The notes below the pieces were generated by a model that worked only from the letters and a program-made list of their open reading frames with translations, was not told where the DNA came from and did no database searches. Positions 1-8,961 of a stretch of 40,285 nt of DNA are shown piece by piece; position 1 is the first letter of the stretch, and every line of letters starts with the position of its first letter. A program made the translations under genes and the position numbers. Location of the stretch: NCBI GenBank assembly GCA_902489335.1, contig CABTZO010000004.1, positions 1 to 40,285 on the forward strand, read 5' to 3'. Source of the DNA: an uncultured Oscillospiraceae bacterium (lineage in GTDB: Bacteria > Bacillota > Clostridia > Oscillospirales > Acutalibacteraceae).

Positions 1-27
1 ACGAACCGAGGTTAATAACCCCCGGAT
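1..27. repeat. Fragment of the intergenic dyad-repeat family
   Basis: An imperfect dyad (ccgaggtt / aacccccgg around the centre aat) at the left edge. It resembles the reverse complement of the dyad at 12580-12607 and has the same arm-aat-arm design as the perfect dyads at 12273-12293 and 12423-12443. It is cut by the window edge, so its full extent is unknown. The following bases (28-78) are AT-rich, and I see no gene in them. Confidence 0.5.
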
Positions 28-78
28 ACATTATAGATGTTAGATTATAGATTTTAGAAATTAAAAACATAAAATAAA

Positions 79-99
79 AATTCCCGCAAAGCGGGAATT
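79..99 (-). terminator. Rho-independent terminator of the V-ATPase operon
   Basis: Nine-base-pair stem aattcccgc / gcgggaatt with a three-base loop. On the minus strand it is followed by a T-rich tail (complement of aaaataaaaa at 71-80). It begins six bases beyond the ntpD stop codon, so it ends the nine-gene ATPase transcript. Confidence 0.85.
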
Positions 100-104
100 T
101 TATC

Positions 105-767
105 TTAATATTCTCTTTCAGAATAATGATGAGCCTCTTCAAGCATCATATCCTTAACTTTCATAAGTTTAGTGGTCGTGCTTCTCTCATCTTCATCAAG
201 CTTCATCTTAATATAATTGATAGTCTCTATGTATTGAGGAATCATAACGTGTTCAAGTGCATTAACTCTTCTTCTTGTCTTTTCAATTTCCGAAGCCATA
301 AGTTGACATGATTTTTCAACTTCTGCAAGTTTCAGCATTTTAGGCATTATATCGGAAAGAGAAGAAACTGCGTCATCGAGATCGCTTGAAGTAAAAGAAT
401 ATCCGTAAGAATATATGTCGTTTGTATCTGAAGTTTTGTATTTGACTTTAAATTCCGGTATAAGTACACTCATTACGTTTTTATTTTCGATTTTAAGGCT
501 CATTTTCTGCATCGGGAGCATTAAAGCAACGTTTAAAGCTTCGTCACTCATAACCGAACGCGCGATTGCCATATGAACGTTAGCTGCCTTGATCTTATTT
601 TCAACTTCCAAACGAAGTTTTTTATTTTCACGAACAAGGTCAATAAACTGTCTCATAAGCTCGTCCCGCTTATCCTTAAGCAACTTATGTCCCTTAATTG
701 CGACAGAAAGTTTTTTCTTAAGGTTGGAAAGCTCCATCCTGGTAGGATTAACATTAAGTCTGGCCAA
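105..767 (-). CDS. ntpD: V-type ATP synthase subunit D (central stalk)
   Basis: Subunit D forms the coiled-coil rotor shaft that runs through the A3B3 head and transmits rotation between catalysis and the membrane ring. The 220-residue product is a normal length. It opens with the family signature MARLNVNPTRMELSNLKKKL and has two long heptad-rich helices, about residues 10-75 and 145-205, flanking a less charged middle. It is the last gene of the operon, 10 bases after ntpB, and is followed at once by the terminator at 79-99. The final position matches ntpFIKECGABD of Enterococcus hirae. Nothing is abnormal in the frame. Confidence 0.95.
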   Translation of the reverse strand: MARLNVNPTRMELSNLKKKLSVAIKGHKLLKDKRDELMRQFIDLVRENKKLRLEVENKIKAANVHMAIARSVMSDEALNVALMLPMQKMSLKIENKNVMSVLIPEFKVKYKTSDTNDIYSYGYSFTSSDLDDAVSSLSDIMPKMLKLAEVEKSCQLMASEIEKTRRRVNALEHVMIPQYIETINYIKMKLDEDERSTTTKLMKVKDMMLEEAHHYSEREY

Positions 768-777
768 AAAATCTCAC

Positions 778-2151
778 CTACTTTTTATCATAATATTGAT
801 CAAGCATTTCATCACTGATACGTTTGAGTTCTTGTCTCGGAAGCATTCTGAGTAAATCCCAGCCAAGATTCAAAGTTTCTTCAATAGTTCTGTTGGTGGT
901 AAAGCCTTGAGATACATATTGTTTTTCAAATTCATCCGAGAATTTTGCATAAAGGAGGTCAAGTTCTGTAAGAGCTGCTTCACCTAAAATTGTCATGAGT
1001 TCTTTAGCGTCTTTACCTCTTGAATATGCGGCAAAAAGCTGGTTCATGGTTGAGGAGTGATCTGCTCTTGTCTTTCCCTCACCTGTTCCCTTATCTTTAA
1101 GACGGGAAAGTGACGGTAAAACATCAATCGGAGGTGTAATTCCCATTCTGTTAAGTTCACGAGAGAGAATGATCTGTCCCTCTGTAATGTAACCCGTTAA
1201 GTCGGGAATTGGGTGAGTCTTGTCATCTTCAGGCATTGTTAAAATAGGAATCATAGTTATTGATCCTGCTTTTCCTTTTTGACGTCCTGCTCTTTCATAC
1301 ATTGTAGCAAGGTCGGTGTAAAGATAGCCGGGGTAACCTCTTCTTCCGGGAACTTCTTTTCTTGCGGCAGAAACTTCTCTCAGTGCGTCAGCATAGTTTG
1401 TAATATCGGTCAAAATAACCAAAACATGCATTCCTTTTTCAAAAGCTAAGAATTCAGCACAGGTAAGAGCCATTTTAGGAGTTGCAATTCTTTCAACCGC
1501 AGGGTCATCTGCGAGATTTGTGAACACAACGGTTCTGTCAATAGCTCCTGTTTCTCTGAAGCTTTCTACAAAGAAGTTTGATTCTTCGAAAGTAATTCCG
1601 AGAGCTCCGAATACAACGGCGAACTTCTCATCTTTACCTAAAACCTTTGCCTGTCTTGCAATCTGAGCGGCAAGTTCGGCATGAGGAAGACCGGAAGCTG
1701 AGAAGATAGGTAATTTTTGTCCTCTTACAAGTGTATTAAGTCCGTCAATAGCACTTACACCTGTTTGAATAAATTCAGAAGGATAGTCACGAGCTGCCGG
1801 GTTCATCGGTGCACCGTTAACATCAAGTCTTTTTTCCGGAATAATTTCGGGTCCGCCGTCAATGGGATTTCCGAGTCCGTCAAAAACACGTCCGAGCATA
1901 TCTTCAGAAACACCAAGTTCCATTTGGTGTCCGGAGAATCTAACCTTACTGTCAGCAAGGTTAATACCGGCAGAGCTTTCAAAAAGCTGAACTAACGCAT
2001 TTGTTCCGTCAATTTCCAATATTTTGCAACGACGGGTTTCACCGTTTGCAAGTTCAATTTCGCCGAGTTCGCCGTAAGTAACGCCCTCAACGTCCCTGAT
2101 TAGCATCAGAGGACCGGCGATTTCTTGAATACTTCTATACTCTTTTGGCAT
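778..2151 (-). CDS. ntpB: V-type ATP synthase subunit B (non-catalytic)
   Basis: Regulatory nucleotide-binding-fold subunit that alternates with subunit A in the A3B3 hexamer. It has 457 residues, the usual size. It shows the V/A-type B signature, including the GRVFDGLGNPIDGGP and SASGLPHAELAAQIARQ regions. The latter replaces a true Walker A loop, as expected for a non-catalytic subunit. The ATPase alpha/beta signature region PSLSRLKDKGTGEGKTRADH is present. The start codon overlaps the ntpA stop by one base (TAATG), implying translational coupling that would help keep A and B equimolar. Confidence 0.97.
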   Translation of the reverse strand: MPKEYRSIQEIAGPLMLIRDVEGVTYGELGEIELANGETRRCKILEIDGTNALVQLFESSAGINLADSKVRFSGHQMELGVSEDMLGRVFDGLGNPIDGGPEIIPEKRLDVNGAPMNPAARDYPSEFIQTGVSAIDGLNTLVRGQKLPIFSASGLPHAELAAQIARQAKVLGKDEKFAVVFGALGITFEESNFFVESFRETGAIDRTVVFTNLADDPAVERIATPKMALTCAEFLAFEKGMHVLVILTDITNYADALREVSAARKEVPGRRGYPGYLYTDLATMYERAGRQKGKAGSITMIPILTMPEDDKTHPIPDLTGYITEGQIILSRELNRMGITPPIDVLPSLSRLKDKGTGEGKTRADHSSTMNQLFAAYSRGKDAKELMTILGEAALTELDLLYAKFSDEFEKQYVSQGFTTNRTIEETLNLGWDLLRMLPRQELKRISDEMLDQYYDKK

Positions 2152-3923
2152 TAGTATTCCTCCTTTCTTGCAATAGCGTCATTAAGTTCACGAGTTAAGT
2201 CATTGTCAATCTTTTCATAGGAAGTATCAACATCTTCCTCTTTGATATACTTAAATCTTCCGATTGCTTCTCTGACAGGAAGAGAGATGATGTCTTCCAT
2301 GTTTGCGCCTTGATTAAGTGCTTCAATTGAGCGCTCATAGAAGCTAACAACAAGTTGCATCATTTTATGTTGCTTGTTGAGAGAAGTATATGTATCGACT
2401 TCATGGAAAGCAAGTTGATGTAAAAAGTCCTCACGTATAGAACGAGAAGCTTCCATTGTAAGTCTGTCCGGGTCGGAAAGTGCGTCCACACCAACCATCT
2501 TAACTATTTCTTCAAGTTTTGACTCTTCTGAAAGAAGACCAAGCATTTTTCCTCTAAGGGTTGTCCAATCATCAGATACATTTTTATTGAACCATTGTCC
2601 TAATTGATCTGCGTAAAGAGAATAACTTGTCAACCAGTTTATTGCAGGGAAATGTCTTTTATATGCAAGAGCTGCATCCAAAGCCCAGAAAACTTTAACG
2701 ATTCTGAGTGTTGCCTGAGAAACAGGTTCTGAAATATCGCCTCCGGGAGGAGATACGGCACCAATAACAGACAAAGCACCTTCTCTTTGATCTTTTCCTA
2801 AAGAGATAACTCTTCCTGCTCTTTCATAGAATTGTGCTATACGAGAAGCAAGATATGCAGGATATCCTTCTTCACCGGGCATTTCTTCAAGTCTTCCTGA
2901 CATTTCACGAAGCGCTTCTGCCCAACGAGAAGTTGAGTCAGCCATCAAGGCTACGCTGTATCCCATATCTCTAAAGTATTCTGCAATTGTGATTCCTGTA
3001 TAAACAGAAGCTTCACGGGCTGCAACAGGCATATCGGAAGTATTTGCAATCAAAACTGTTCTTTCCATAAGTGATTTACCGGTGTGTGGGTCTATAAGCT
3101 CGGGGAATTCGTTGAGAACTTCCGTCATTTCGTTACCACGCTCACCACAACCAATGTAAACAACTACGTCAGCTTCAGCCCATTTTGCAAGTTGGTGCTG
3201 GGTTACAGTTTTACCGCTTCCGAATGGTCCGGGAATTGCAGCAACTCCGCCCTTTGCTATCGGGAACATAGCGTCAACAACTCTTTGTCCGGTAACAAGC
3301 GGTTTATCGGGATTGATTTTTCTTGAATAAGGTCTTCCAATACGAACAGGCCATTTTTGCATAAGTTTTACCTGTTCAATTTCACCGTTGTTTTCAATCT
3401 CGGCAACTATCTCTTCAACAGTATAGTCGCCCTCGTTTATTGATTTAACAACTCCACCTTTGCTTTTAGGCGGAATCATAATTTTATGATTTATAATATC
3501 GGTTTCCTGAACTGTACCGATAATATCTCCGGCTTGAACTTCGTCACCGACACTTACAGTCGGAACAAAATGCCATTTTTTATCTCTGTCCAAAGACGCA
3601 ACTTCAATTCCTCTTGTGAGGTTGTTTCCCGTTTTTTCGAGAATTTTTTCAAGAGGTCTTTGAATTCCGTCAAAAATAGAAGTAATGAGTCCGGGTCCCA
3701 ATTCAACGGAAAGAGGAGCTCCTGTGGATTCAACGGGCTGTCCCGTTCCGAGTCCTGAAGTTTCCTCATATACCTGAATAGAGGCTCTGTCTTCATGCAT
3801 TTCTATTATTTCGCCGATAAGTCTTTCGTCGCTGACACGAACAACGTCAAACATATTTGCGTCTCTCATGTCATCAGCGATAACTAAGGGGCCGGAAATT
3901 TTGGTAATAGTACCTTTTGTCAT
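2151..3923 (-). CDS. ntpA: V-type ATP synthase subunit A (catalytic)
   Basis: Catalytic subunit that hydrolyses or makes ATP in the peripheral V1/A1 sector. It has 590 residues. The Walker A loop is GPFGSGKTVTQ (about residues 231-241), followed by the GERGNEM catalytic-glutamate region. The extra non-homologous insert typical of V/A-type A subunits (about residues 110-200, VGDEVQAGDIIGTV...) separates it from F-type beta. The ATG at 3923 has only a distant purine-rich AAAGG upstream, so ribosome loading may depend partly on the preceding gene 27 bases away. Confidence 0.97.
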   Translation of the reverse strand: MTKGTITKISGPLVIADDMRDANMFDVVRVSDERLIGEIIEMHEDRASIQVYEETSGLGTGQPVESTGAPLSVELGPGLITSIFDGIQRPLEKILEKTGNNLTRGIEVASLDRDKKWHFVPTVSVGDEVQAGDIIGTVQETDIINHKIMIPPKSKGGVVKSINEGDYTVEEIVAEIENNGEIEQVKLMQKWPVRIGRPYSRKINPDKPLVTGQRVVDAMFPIAKGGVAAIPGPFGSGKTVTQHQLAKWAEADVVVYIGCGERGNEMTEVLNEFPELIDPHTGKSLMERTVLIANTSDMPVAAREASVYTGITIAEYFRDMGYSVALMADSTSRWAEALREMSGRLEEMPGEEGYPAYLASRIAQFYERAGRVISLGKDQREGALSVIGAVSPPGGDISEPVSQATLRIVKVFWALDAALAYKRHFPAINWLTSYSLYADQLGQWFNKNVSDDWTTLRGKMLGLLSEESKLEEIVKMVGVDALSDPDRLTMEASRSIREDFLHQLAFHEVDTYTSLNKQHKMMQLVVSFYERSIEALNQGANMEDIISLPVREAIGRFKYIKEEDVDTSYEKIDNDLTRELNDAIARKEEY

Positions 3924-3950
3924 TCAGTATCACTAGCCTTTCTAAAAATT

Positions 3951-4268
3951 TTACTTGTCTGACAGAATATCCGAACCAACTGCCTGTTCAACTGATTTCG
4001 AAACATTTTTCATTCCGAGACCGGTATTACCGCTTACACCCGGAATAAGTATTATAGACGGCAAAGGTTCACTTGAGTATCTGTCGATTTCTTTTTCAAT
4101 TTGTGAAGCCAAATATTCTGTAATATATATTACAGCATAATCAGAAGCCACAAGTTGTCGAAGACAAGTAACGGCTTCATCGGGATCATCTATGGGAAAG
4201 ATAGTGAGACCGATTGAAGCAAAACCGTAGATACTGTCTTTATCACCCATTACGGCAACTTTATACAT
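3951..4268 (-). CDS. ntpG: V-type ATP synthase subunit F (NtpG in the E. hirae scheme)
   Basis: Small central-stalk subunit that binds subunit D. It has 105 residues, normal for the family, with a Rossmann-like alternating fold and the conserved opening KVAVMGDKDSIYGFASIGL. A central YAVIYITEYLA strand-helix segment and a SIILIPGVSG segment follow. It overlaps the end of ntpC by eight bases and lies 27 bases before ntpA. The position between C and A is the one occupied by this subunit in ntp-type operons. Confidence 0.93.
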   Translation of the reverse strand: MYKVAVMGDKDSIYGFASIGLTIFPIDDPDEAVTCLRQLVASDYAVIYITEYLASQIEKEIDRYSSEPLPSIILIPGVSGNTGLGMKNVSKSVEQAVGSDILSDK

Positions 4269-5232
4269 AAGATGATCTCACCCGCTTTCTAATAACATCT
4301 GCAGATAAATCGTTTTTCTTAGCTGCAAGAATTATTCTTATTGTCTTGAGTTCGGTTTCCTTTGCAATATAGTATGCAATTAAGGGACCTACACCGAAGT
4401 TTTCTGCTTTTTCATGTCTGATCTGTTCAATTATCAAATCATCGCACCATTTTTCAAAAGCCGAAGAATCGGTTTCAAGATATTTTTTAGCTTCGGCATA
4501 CGGAGTTTCCGTCAAGGCTTCCAAGAAAGCCTCCTTGCCGACAATTGCTGATTGTATCATCGTCTCTTTTGAAAGAGTTTTGCACTCGGAAACGGAAAGA
4601 TCCATATAATCTTTTGACTTGTTTGTCAAAATACATCTGTAAAGATTCTTAATGTTTGCAGTAGCAACATAAATTTCAGCAATGTTTTTACAGAGTTTTA
4701 CTTTCGTCTTATCTGCCATTTCCAACATTATATCCAAAGTGGCCTTATCGATTATCGCATCGGCAACTTGACCGTTTCCGGACTCGGTTAACACATTGTA
4801 GGCTTTTACTGCCGGCTCAATCATATACTCTGGCAACTCATCAAATTTACGCTCATCAATCAAATTTATAATCTCTTCAATCGGATTGATTGTAGGTTCG
4901 ATATAGCATCCTTTTTTGTCATGATCGGAGATTATAGATTTCAAAGTTGCTTTAAGGGCATGCATATCATTTTTTACAATGAGAAAATCTAAATCATTTT
5001 CATGAGGCATAATTTCAGATAAAAAAGCCCATGTGTTTTTTGCATATTTATAGAGCACGTCATCATAATCTGCACCTGCTTTAAACTCTCCGAATCCTGA
5101 TTCGGTCAGCTTTTTCAGAGCAAATTCATAATCTCCGCCGGTTATAAGCTGTTCAATGTCATTCTCACCGAGTAATGACTGTTCATTTGCCTTAATACGA
5201 GCCACTGCGTAGGTATAATCATATTGATTCAT
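4261..5232 (-). CDS. ntpC: V-type ATP synthase subunit C (rotor cap, V-ATPase d family)
   Basis: Funnel-shaped subunit that couples the central stalk (D/F) to the membrane rotor ring of K subunits. The 323-residue, all-helical product is a typical length. It begins MNQYDYTYAVARIKANEQSLL, the family opening, and ends with the helix IRIILAAKKNDLSADVIRKRVRSSYV, the usual C-terminal signature. The ATG at 5232 has GGAG about eight bases upstream. A second ATG four bases further upstream is out of frame and runs quickly into a stop, so it was rejected. Confidence 0.92.
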   Translation of the reverse strand: MNQYDYTYAVARIKANEQSLLGENDIEQLITGGDYEFALKKLTESGFGEFKAGADYDDVLYKYAKNTWAFLSEIMPHENDLDFLIVKNDMHALKATLKSIISDHDKKGCYIEPTINPIEEIINLIDERKFDELPEYMIEPAVKAYNVLTESGNGQVADAIIDKATLDIMLEMADKTKVKLCKNIAEIYVATANIKNLYRCILTNKSKDYMDLSVSECKTLSKETMIQSAIVGKEAFLEALTETPYAEAKKYLETDSSAFEKWCDDLIIEQIRHEKAENFGVGPLIAYYIAKETELKTIRIILAAKKNDLSADVIRKRVRSSYV

Positions 5233-5257
5233 TCATATAACTCCTCTCAAAGCGGTA

Positions 5258-5848
5258 TTAAGCAAATATCAATTTATATACTTTGTCTTTAAGCAGTTCT
5301 TTCTTATCGGATACAATCGCATCAAAAGTACAATTTATATCTACGTTTCCATATTCAAGAACTACCCCGTTTTTAATCATAGCCGGATTTTTTGATATTT
5401 CGAGTTTTCCGCCTTCGGGCAAAACTGAATTTAAGTCCGACTCAAAGCCATCGGGAAGTCTGTCTAAATCTCTTTGTGAGAAAAGTGCAACGCCCTGCAT
5501 ATCGGTCGCATACTCACCAACAAGCTTTTTTACAACATCAAAATATTCATTATCCGGGAGGTCATTTAACATAGAAAGTGCAGAATTAATGGTATCTTCA
5601 ATAATTTCGTTTTCCGTTTTAAGTTTAATATTTTTTGTTTCTAATTTGGCTGCTGATTCTGCTCTTGCGATAATGTTTTCCGCCTCTTTTTCTGCATTAG
5701 AAAGAGAAGTTTCAGATGCTTTTTCTGCTTCAGCTTTAGCTTTCGAAATTATTTCAGAAGCTTCAGTTTCAGCTTGGTAAACAACATATTCAGCATTTGC
5801 AACAGAATCACTGGAGATTTTATTTAATATGTTCTCTAATCCTGCCAT
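5258..5848 (-). CDS. ntpE: V-type ATP synthase subunit E (peripheral stalk)
   Basis: Stator subunit that pairs with NtpF in a long right-handed coiled coil anchoring the A3B3 head to subunit I. It has 196 residues. Residues about 10-90 are a continuous Ala/Glu/Lys-rich helix (AETEASEIISKAKAEAEKAS...). Residues about 100-196 form a compact alpha/beta domain that contacts subunit B. A strong GGAGG ribosome site precedes the ATG. The start falls 37 bases after ntpK, with no sign of an internal promoter or terminator. Confidence 0.93.
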   Translation of the reverse strand: MAGLENILNKISSDSVANAEYVVYQAETEASEIISKAKAEAEKASETSLSNAEKEAENIIARAESAAKLETKNIKLKTENEIIEDTINSALSMLNDLPDNEYFDVVKKLVGEYATDMQGVALFSQRDLDRLPDGFESDLNSVLPEGGKLEISKNPAMIKNGVVLEYGNVDINCTFDAIVSDKKELLKDKVYKLIFA

Positions 5849-5884
5849 TTTATCCTCCTTAATTATTTCTTCTTTAATATGTTT

Positions 5885-6352
5885 TTATTTAACGTATTGT
5901 AAAAGAAGAATAGAAATCAGAAGTGCTAAAACTGCATAAGTTTCAACCATAGCAGAGAAGATAATACCTTTACCGCTCTGTGTCGGTTGTTTAGATGTGA
6001 TCGCACATCCTGCAACAGCAACTTTTGCCTGATAAATAGCAGAGAGAAGACCAACGATTGCAATCGGAAGGCCTGCCATTAAGAGTCCGCCGCCCTGTGC
6101 AATTGTAAGTGTATAATCGAATGCTCTGATTTTGTTCATCATAAGGAACCCTGCAAGGAATCCATAAAGTCCCTGTGTACCGGGAAGGATCTGTAAGATA
6201 AGAACCTTACCGAATTTTGACGGATCTTCTGTAACTACCCCGGCAGCTGCCTCACCTACAAGACGAACACCAAGTGCTGAACCTACACCGGACAAAGCAA
6301 CGGTAACCGCTACTCCCAAAAGTCCTAAAATAATTCCTAAATAAGCTGACAT
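5885..6352 (-). CDS. ntpK: V-type ATP synthase subunit K (membrane rotor proteolipid, Na+-type)
   Basis: Rotor-ring subunit with four membrane helices arranged as two fused hairpins, 155 residues, the double-hairpin form seen in E. hirae NtpK. Residues equivalent to the NtpK sodium ligands can be seen: L56, T59 and Q60 in LPGTQGLYG, Q108 in IYQAKVAVAG, and E137 in VETYAVLALL. The full set argues for Na+ rather than H+ as coupling ion. This is an inference from known NtpK structures. I chose the ATG at 6352, ten bases after AAGGAGG. A TTG two codons upstream, overlapping the ntpI stop, is an alternative start. Confidence 0.94.
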   Translation of the reverse strand: MSAYLGIILGLLGVAVTVALSGVGSALGVRLVGEAAAGVVTEDPSKFGKVLILQILPGTQGLYGFLAGFLMMNKIRAFDYTLTIAQGGGLLMAGLPIAIVGLLSAIYQAKVAVAGCAITSKQPTQSGKGIIFSAMVETYAVLALLISILLLQYVK

Positions 6353-6354
6353 AA

Positions 6355-8418
6355 TCAATTTTCCTCCTTGATTTTAAATGTTTGTGTATTTATTCTTAAA
6401 GGCTTAAAGAGCTTTCCGCCACCTTCATAGAACTTTCCAAAGAACTCAACATATTGCAGACGATTTGTGTGAACATAGGCACCGATAAGGTTGATACCAA
6501 AGTTTATTGTGTGTCCGAATATGGCAATGATAATAAATGCTATCGGATTTCCCATCATTGCAGCAAGTTCATTAATAACTGATGCTATAACTCCGGTACA
6601 AAGACCGAGAGCAAGCAATCTTGCATAGGAGAGAATATCTCCCAAATAACCTGACGCCGCCGAATATACATCGTTAAGACCCGAGAAAAGTCCACCGATT
6701 ATTTTGCCGAATTTTTCTTTGTTCTTTATCGCTATAATCATAGGGCCTACAAGCATAGATACAACACCGACGAGTAAAATAACTGTAAATACCTGTGAGT
6801 TGTTTTTTAAGAAATTATCTATAAAAACAGTTTGAGGATTTGAACTTAAAGCGTCTCCACCGATTTGAGTGTTGATTATCGGTAAAACTCCGATGAGTAA
6901 CAGTATTGGCGGAACATTTGTAAAAATGCCCTCTAAATATTCATGATTTTTCTTCATCATTTTATACATATTCATTATCAGTCCGACCGAAAGATGAATA
7001 ATACCTATGAAGAAACAAAAGAGCAGAAACGGTGTGGTGTAATCCAAGGTGTTAAACCAATAAAGGTGTTTACTCGTTATTATGTCCATTTCCTTGCCTT
7101 TGAGTCCGCCTGCTATATATCCGGGCAAATCTCCAAACCAGCTGTTGAACATAATTCCCCAGAATGTCGTTCCGAGTCCGAATAACAGACCAAAGTTTAT
7201 TGTCTTCTTCTTTTCGGGTTCGAGCTTGAATCTGAGTTTAATGAAAAGACAGGCAATTACCATTAAAATTCCGTAACCCGCATCTCCGAGCATCATTCCG
7301 GCAAGCATGAAATAGAAAAAAGTCATTACCGGATTAGGATCGATATCGTTGTGCGAGGGCGGTGAATACATTTCTGTAATTGACTCCATTGTAGCCGGTA
7401 AAGCTTTACTTTCCACAGCGGTCGGAACAATTTCGTCCTCATTGTCATAATCAGGCTCAATGATATTGTAAGCAATATCAAACTTAGCTTCTATTTTTGA
7501 GACAAATTCATTAACATATTTTGTCGGAATATAACCTGTTATGACAAAAACATTATTTCCAACCTTCATATCTTTGATAGCTTCATATTTATCAAATCTT
7601 AAAGTAAGGTAGTCCGAAAGAAATTTAATATCTTTTCTGAAACTTGCTTTTTCTTTGATTTTATCTTCAGAATCTTGAATTATTTGCTCACATTCCGCAA
7701 TTTTTTCTGTAAGACGCTGATGTCTAACCTTTGGTGGATTTACCGTGGGATCAGAAACCGGAACGAAGTCCAAACTTCTCATTAAAGCCGAAAGTTTTTC
7801 TCCGTCTTCTTTTTTAGAAACCGCAGCTACAGCGGTAACCGTCTTAGTTTGACTTATTATTTCAAAATCGCAGTCAAGTTCGGGTTCTATTTCAGCCGCC
7901 CGAAGCGCTATATCGTTTGAAGATTTGAAAGGAGCTGTGCTGGTTCCGAAAACTACAGCAGTGTTTTCAGTTCCTGTAAATGATGTAGGAACATCAAGAG
8001 ACAGCCAAGGTTCGATTGATTCCAAGCCTGTCTTTGCTCTGATAATTTCAACTTTAGAGTCATTTATTTTTTTATCAAGTGACAAAATCGAATAACATAC
8101 ATTTAAAACATCATCAAAGTTTTGAATCTTTTTTGTAAAGTCAGAAACGCTTATTTCTTCGCGCGGAGCAAAAGAGCTCAAAACAGATGATTTTTCAGGT
8201 TTGTATTGATCCAACAATTTCAACGCGTCTTTTGCAACTTCTTTATAGTTTTCTAACTTGTTACAAATTTCTGCGCTGTTGATTTCACTTAAAGCGTCAT
8301 CATCACTGTCAACGGAGATAAGTTCCATATTGCCGAGTCTTTGAATCATATCAATCAAAGACTTACTGTCTCTTAGCAAAGCGACAATTTCGATCTTCTT
8401 CATATCTAATATAGCCAT
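6355..8418 (-). CDS. ntpI: V-type ATP synthase subunit I (membrane stator, a-subunit)
   Basis: Stator that carries the two half-channels for the coupling ion. It has 687 residues. The N-terminal half (about 1-350) is soluble and coiled-coil rich and binds the peripheral stalks. The C-terminal half has about seven to eight membrane helices beginning near NPVMTFFYFMLAGMMLGDAGYG. The essential arginine lies in LSYARLLALGLCTG, the motif that faces the proteolipid glutamate. AGGAGG stands seven bases before the ATG at 8418. The stop overlaps the alternative TTG start of ntpK, which would couple their translation. Confidence 0.95.
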   Translation of the reverse strand: MAILDMKKIEIVALLRDSKSLIDMIQRLGNMELISVDSDDDALSEINSAEICNKLENYKEVAKDALKLLDQYKPEKSSVLSSFAPREEISVSDFTKKIQNFDDVLNVCYSILSLDKKINDSKVEIIRAKTGLESIEPWLSLDVPTSFTGTENTAVVFGTSTAPFKSSNDIALRAAEIEPELDCDFEIISQTKTVTAVAAVSKKEDGEKLSALMRSLDFVPVSDPTVNPPKVRHQRLTEKIAECEQIIQDSEDKIKEKASFRKDIKFLSDYLTLRFDKYEAIKDMKVGNNVFVITGYIPTKYVNEFVSKIEAKFDIAYNIIEPDYDNEDEIVPTAVESKALPATMESITEMYSPPSHNDIDPNPVMTFFYFMLAGMMLGDAGYGILMVIACLFIKLRFKLEPEKKKTINFGLLFGLGTTFWGIMFNSWFGDLPGYIAGGLKGKEMDIITSKHLYWFNTLDYTTPFLLFCFFIGIIHLSVGLIMNMYKMMKKNHEYLEGIFTNVPPILLLIGVLPIINTQIGGDALSSNPQTVFIDNFLKNNSQVFTVILLVGVVSMLVGPMIIAIKNKEKFGKIIGGLFSGLNDVYSAASGYLGDILSYARLLALGLCTGVIASVINELAAMMGNPIAFIIIAIFGHTINFGINLIGAYVHTNRLQYVEFFGKFYEGGGKLFKPLRINTQTFKIKEEN

Positions 8419-8460
8419 AAAACACCTCCTAATCTAAAATAAAAAATCTCCCTTTATTGA

Positions 8461-8778
8461 TTAAGGGATTATAGCCTCTATTACTGCTCTCTGAGCATTT
8501 TGAGTTTCGGCTAAAGTATTCTTTTTTAAATCAGAAGCTGATTTCAAAGCTTTTGCGCGTTCAAACTCTTTGATTTCCGCAGCCTTCTCTTTGGCATTTT
8601 CAATAAGTTCATTTGACTTTTGAATGTCCGCCTGTTTCGATTCGGCAATTAAAGCTTCCGCCTTTGCCTTAGCTTCAGAAATTATTTCTGCCGATTTTTC
8701 AATGGCTTTTTTATCATTGTTTACGGCATCTCTTTCTGCTTGTAAAACCTTATTTATCATTTCAGAGGCCAAGTTCAT
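8461..8778 (-). CDS. ntpF: V-type ATP synthase subunit G/H (NtpF, peripheral stalk)
   Basis: First gene of the operon, 105 residues. It is an almost uninterrupted charged helix rich in Ala, Glu and Lys (residues about 5-95) with no hydrophobic segment, as expected for the partner of NtpE in the stator coiled coil. Assignment rests on composition, length and position before ntpI, because this subunit is poorly conserved in sequence. The ATG at 8778 follows AAAGGGTGAT. It lies 35 bases downstream of the -10 element at 8814-8819. Confidence 0.88.
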   Translation of the reverse strand: MNLASEMINKVLQAERDAVNNDKKAIEKSAEIISEAKAKAEALIAESKQADIQKSNELIENAKEKAAEIKEFERAKALKSASDLKKNTLAETQNAQRAVIEAIIP

Positions 8779-8813
8779 ATCACCCTTTCTTATTCTTATA
8801 AATTTTCTGACTA

Positions 8814-8842
8814 ATTATATCAATTAAGATTTTCAAAATCAA
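8814..8842 (-). promoter_or_regulatory. Sigma-A-type promoter of the V-ATPase operon
   Basis: On the minus strand, TTGATT (8837-8842) and TATAAT (8814-8819) are separated by exactly 17 bases. The -10 is a perfect consensus, and the start of ntpF lies 35 bases downstream. I see no operator or leader structure in the short 5' end, so any control would be at the promoter itself or later. Confidence 0.75.
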
Positions 8843-8905
8843 TAAATTCACAAATCATTTACACTAAATTATCTGTAAATTAGGAATTTTGCACATACAT
8901 ATAAT

Positions 8906-8934
8906 TTGTAAAGATAATAATGCTATGATAAAAT
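8906..8934 (+). promoter_or_regulatory. Candidate promoter of prs
   Basis: TTGTAA (8906-8911), a 17-base spacer and TAAAAT (8929-8934), 27 bases before the prs start codon. An overlapping alternative is TTGCAC (8889-8894) with GATAAT (8913-8918) at 18 bases. The AT-rich sequence does not decide between them. It is divergent from the V-ATPase promoter with about 63 bases between the two -35 elements. Confidence 0.45.
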
Positions 8935-8961
8935 AAATTGACTAAAATTTGGAGGTAAACG

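Noticed and set aside
5283..5780. Long plus-strand frame of 165 codons opposite ntpE
   Set aside because: It lies wholly inside the ntpE gene, is Ser/Phe-rich as expected for the complement of an Ala/Glu-rich coiled coil, and has no ribosome site.
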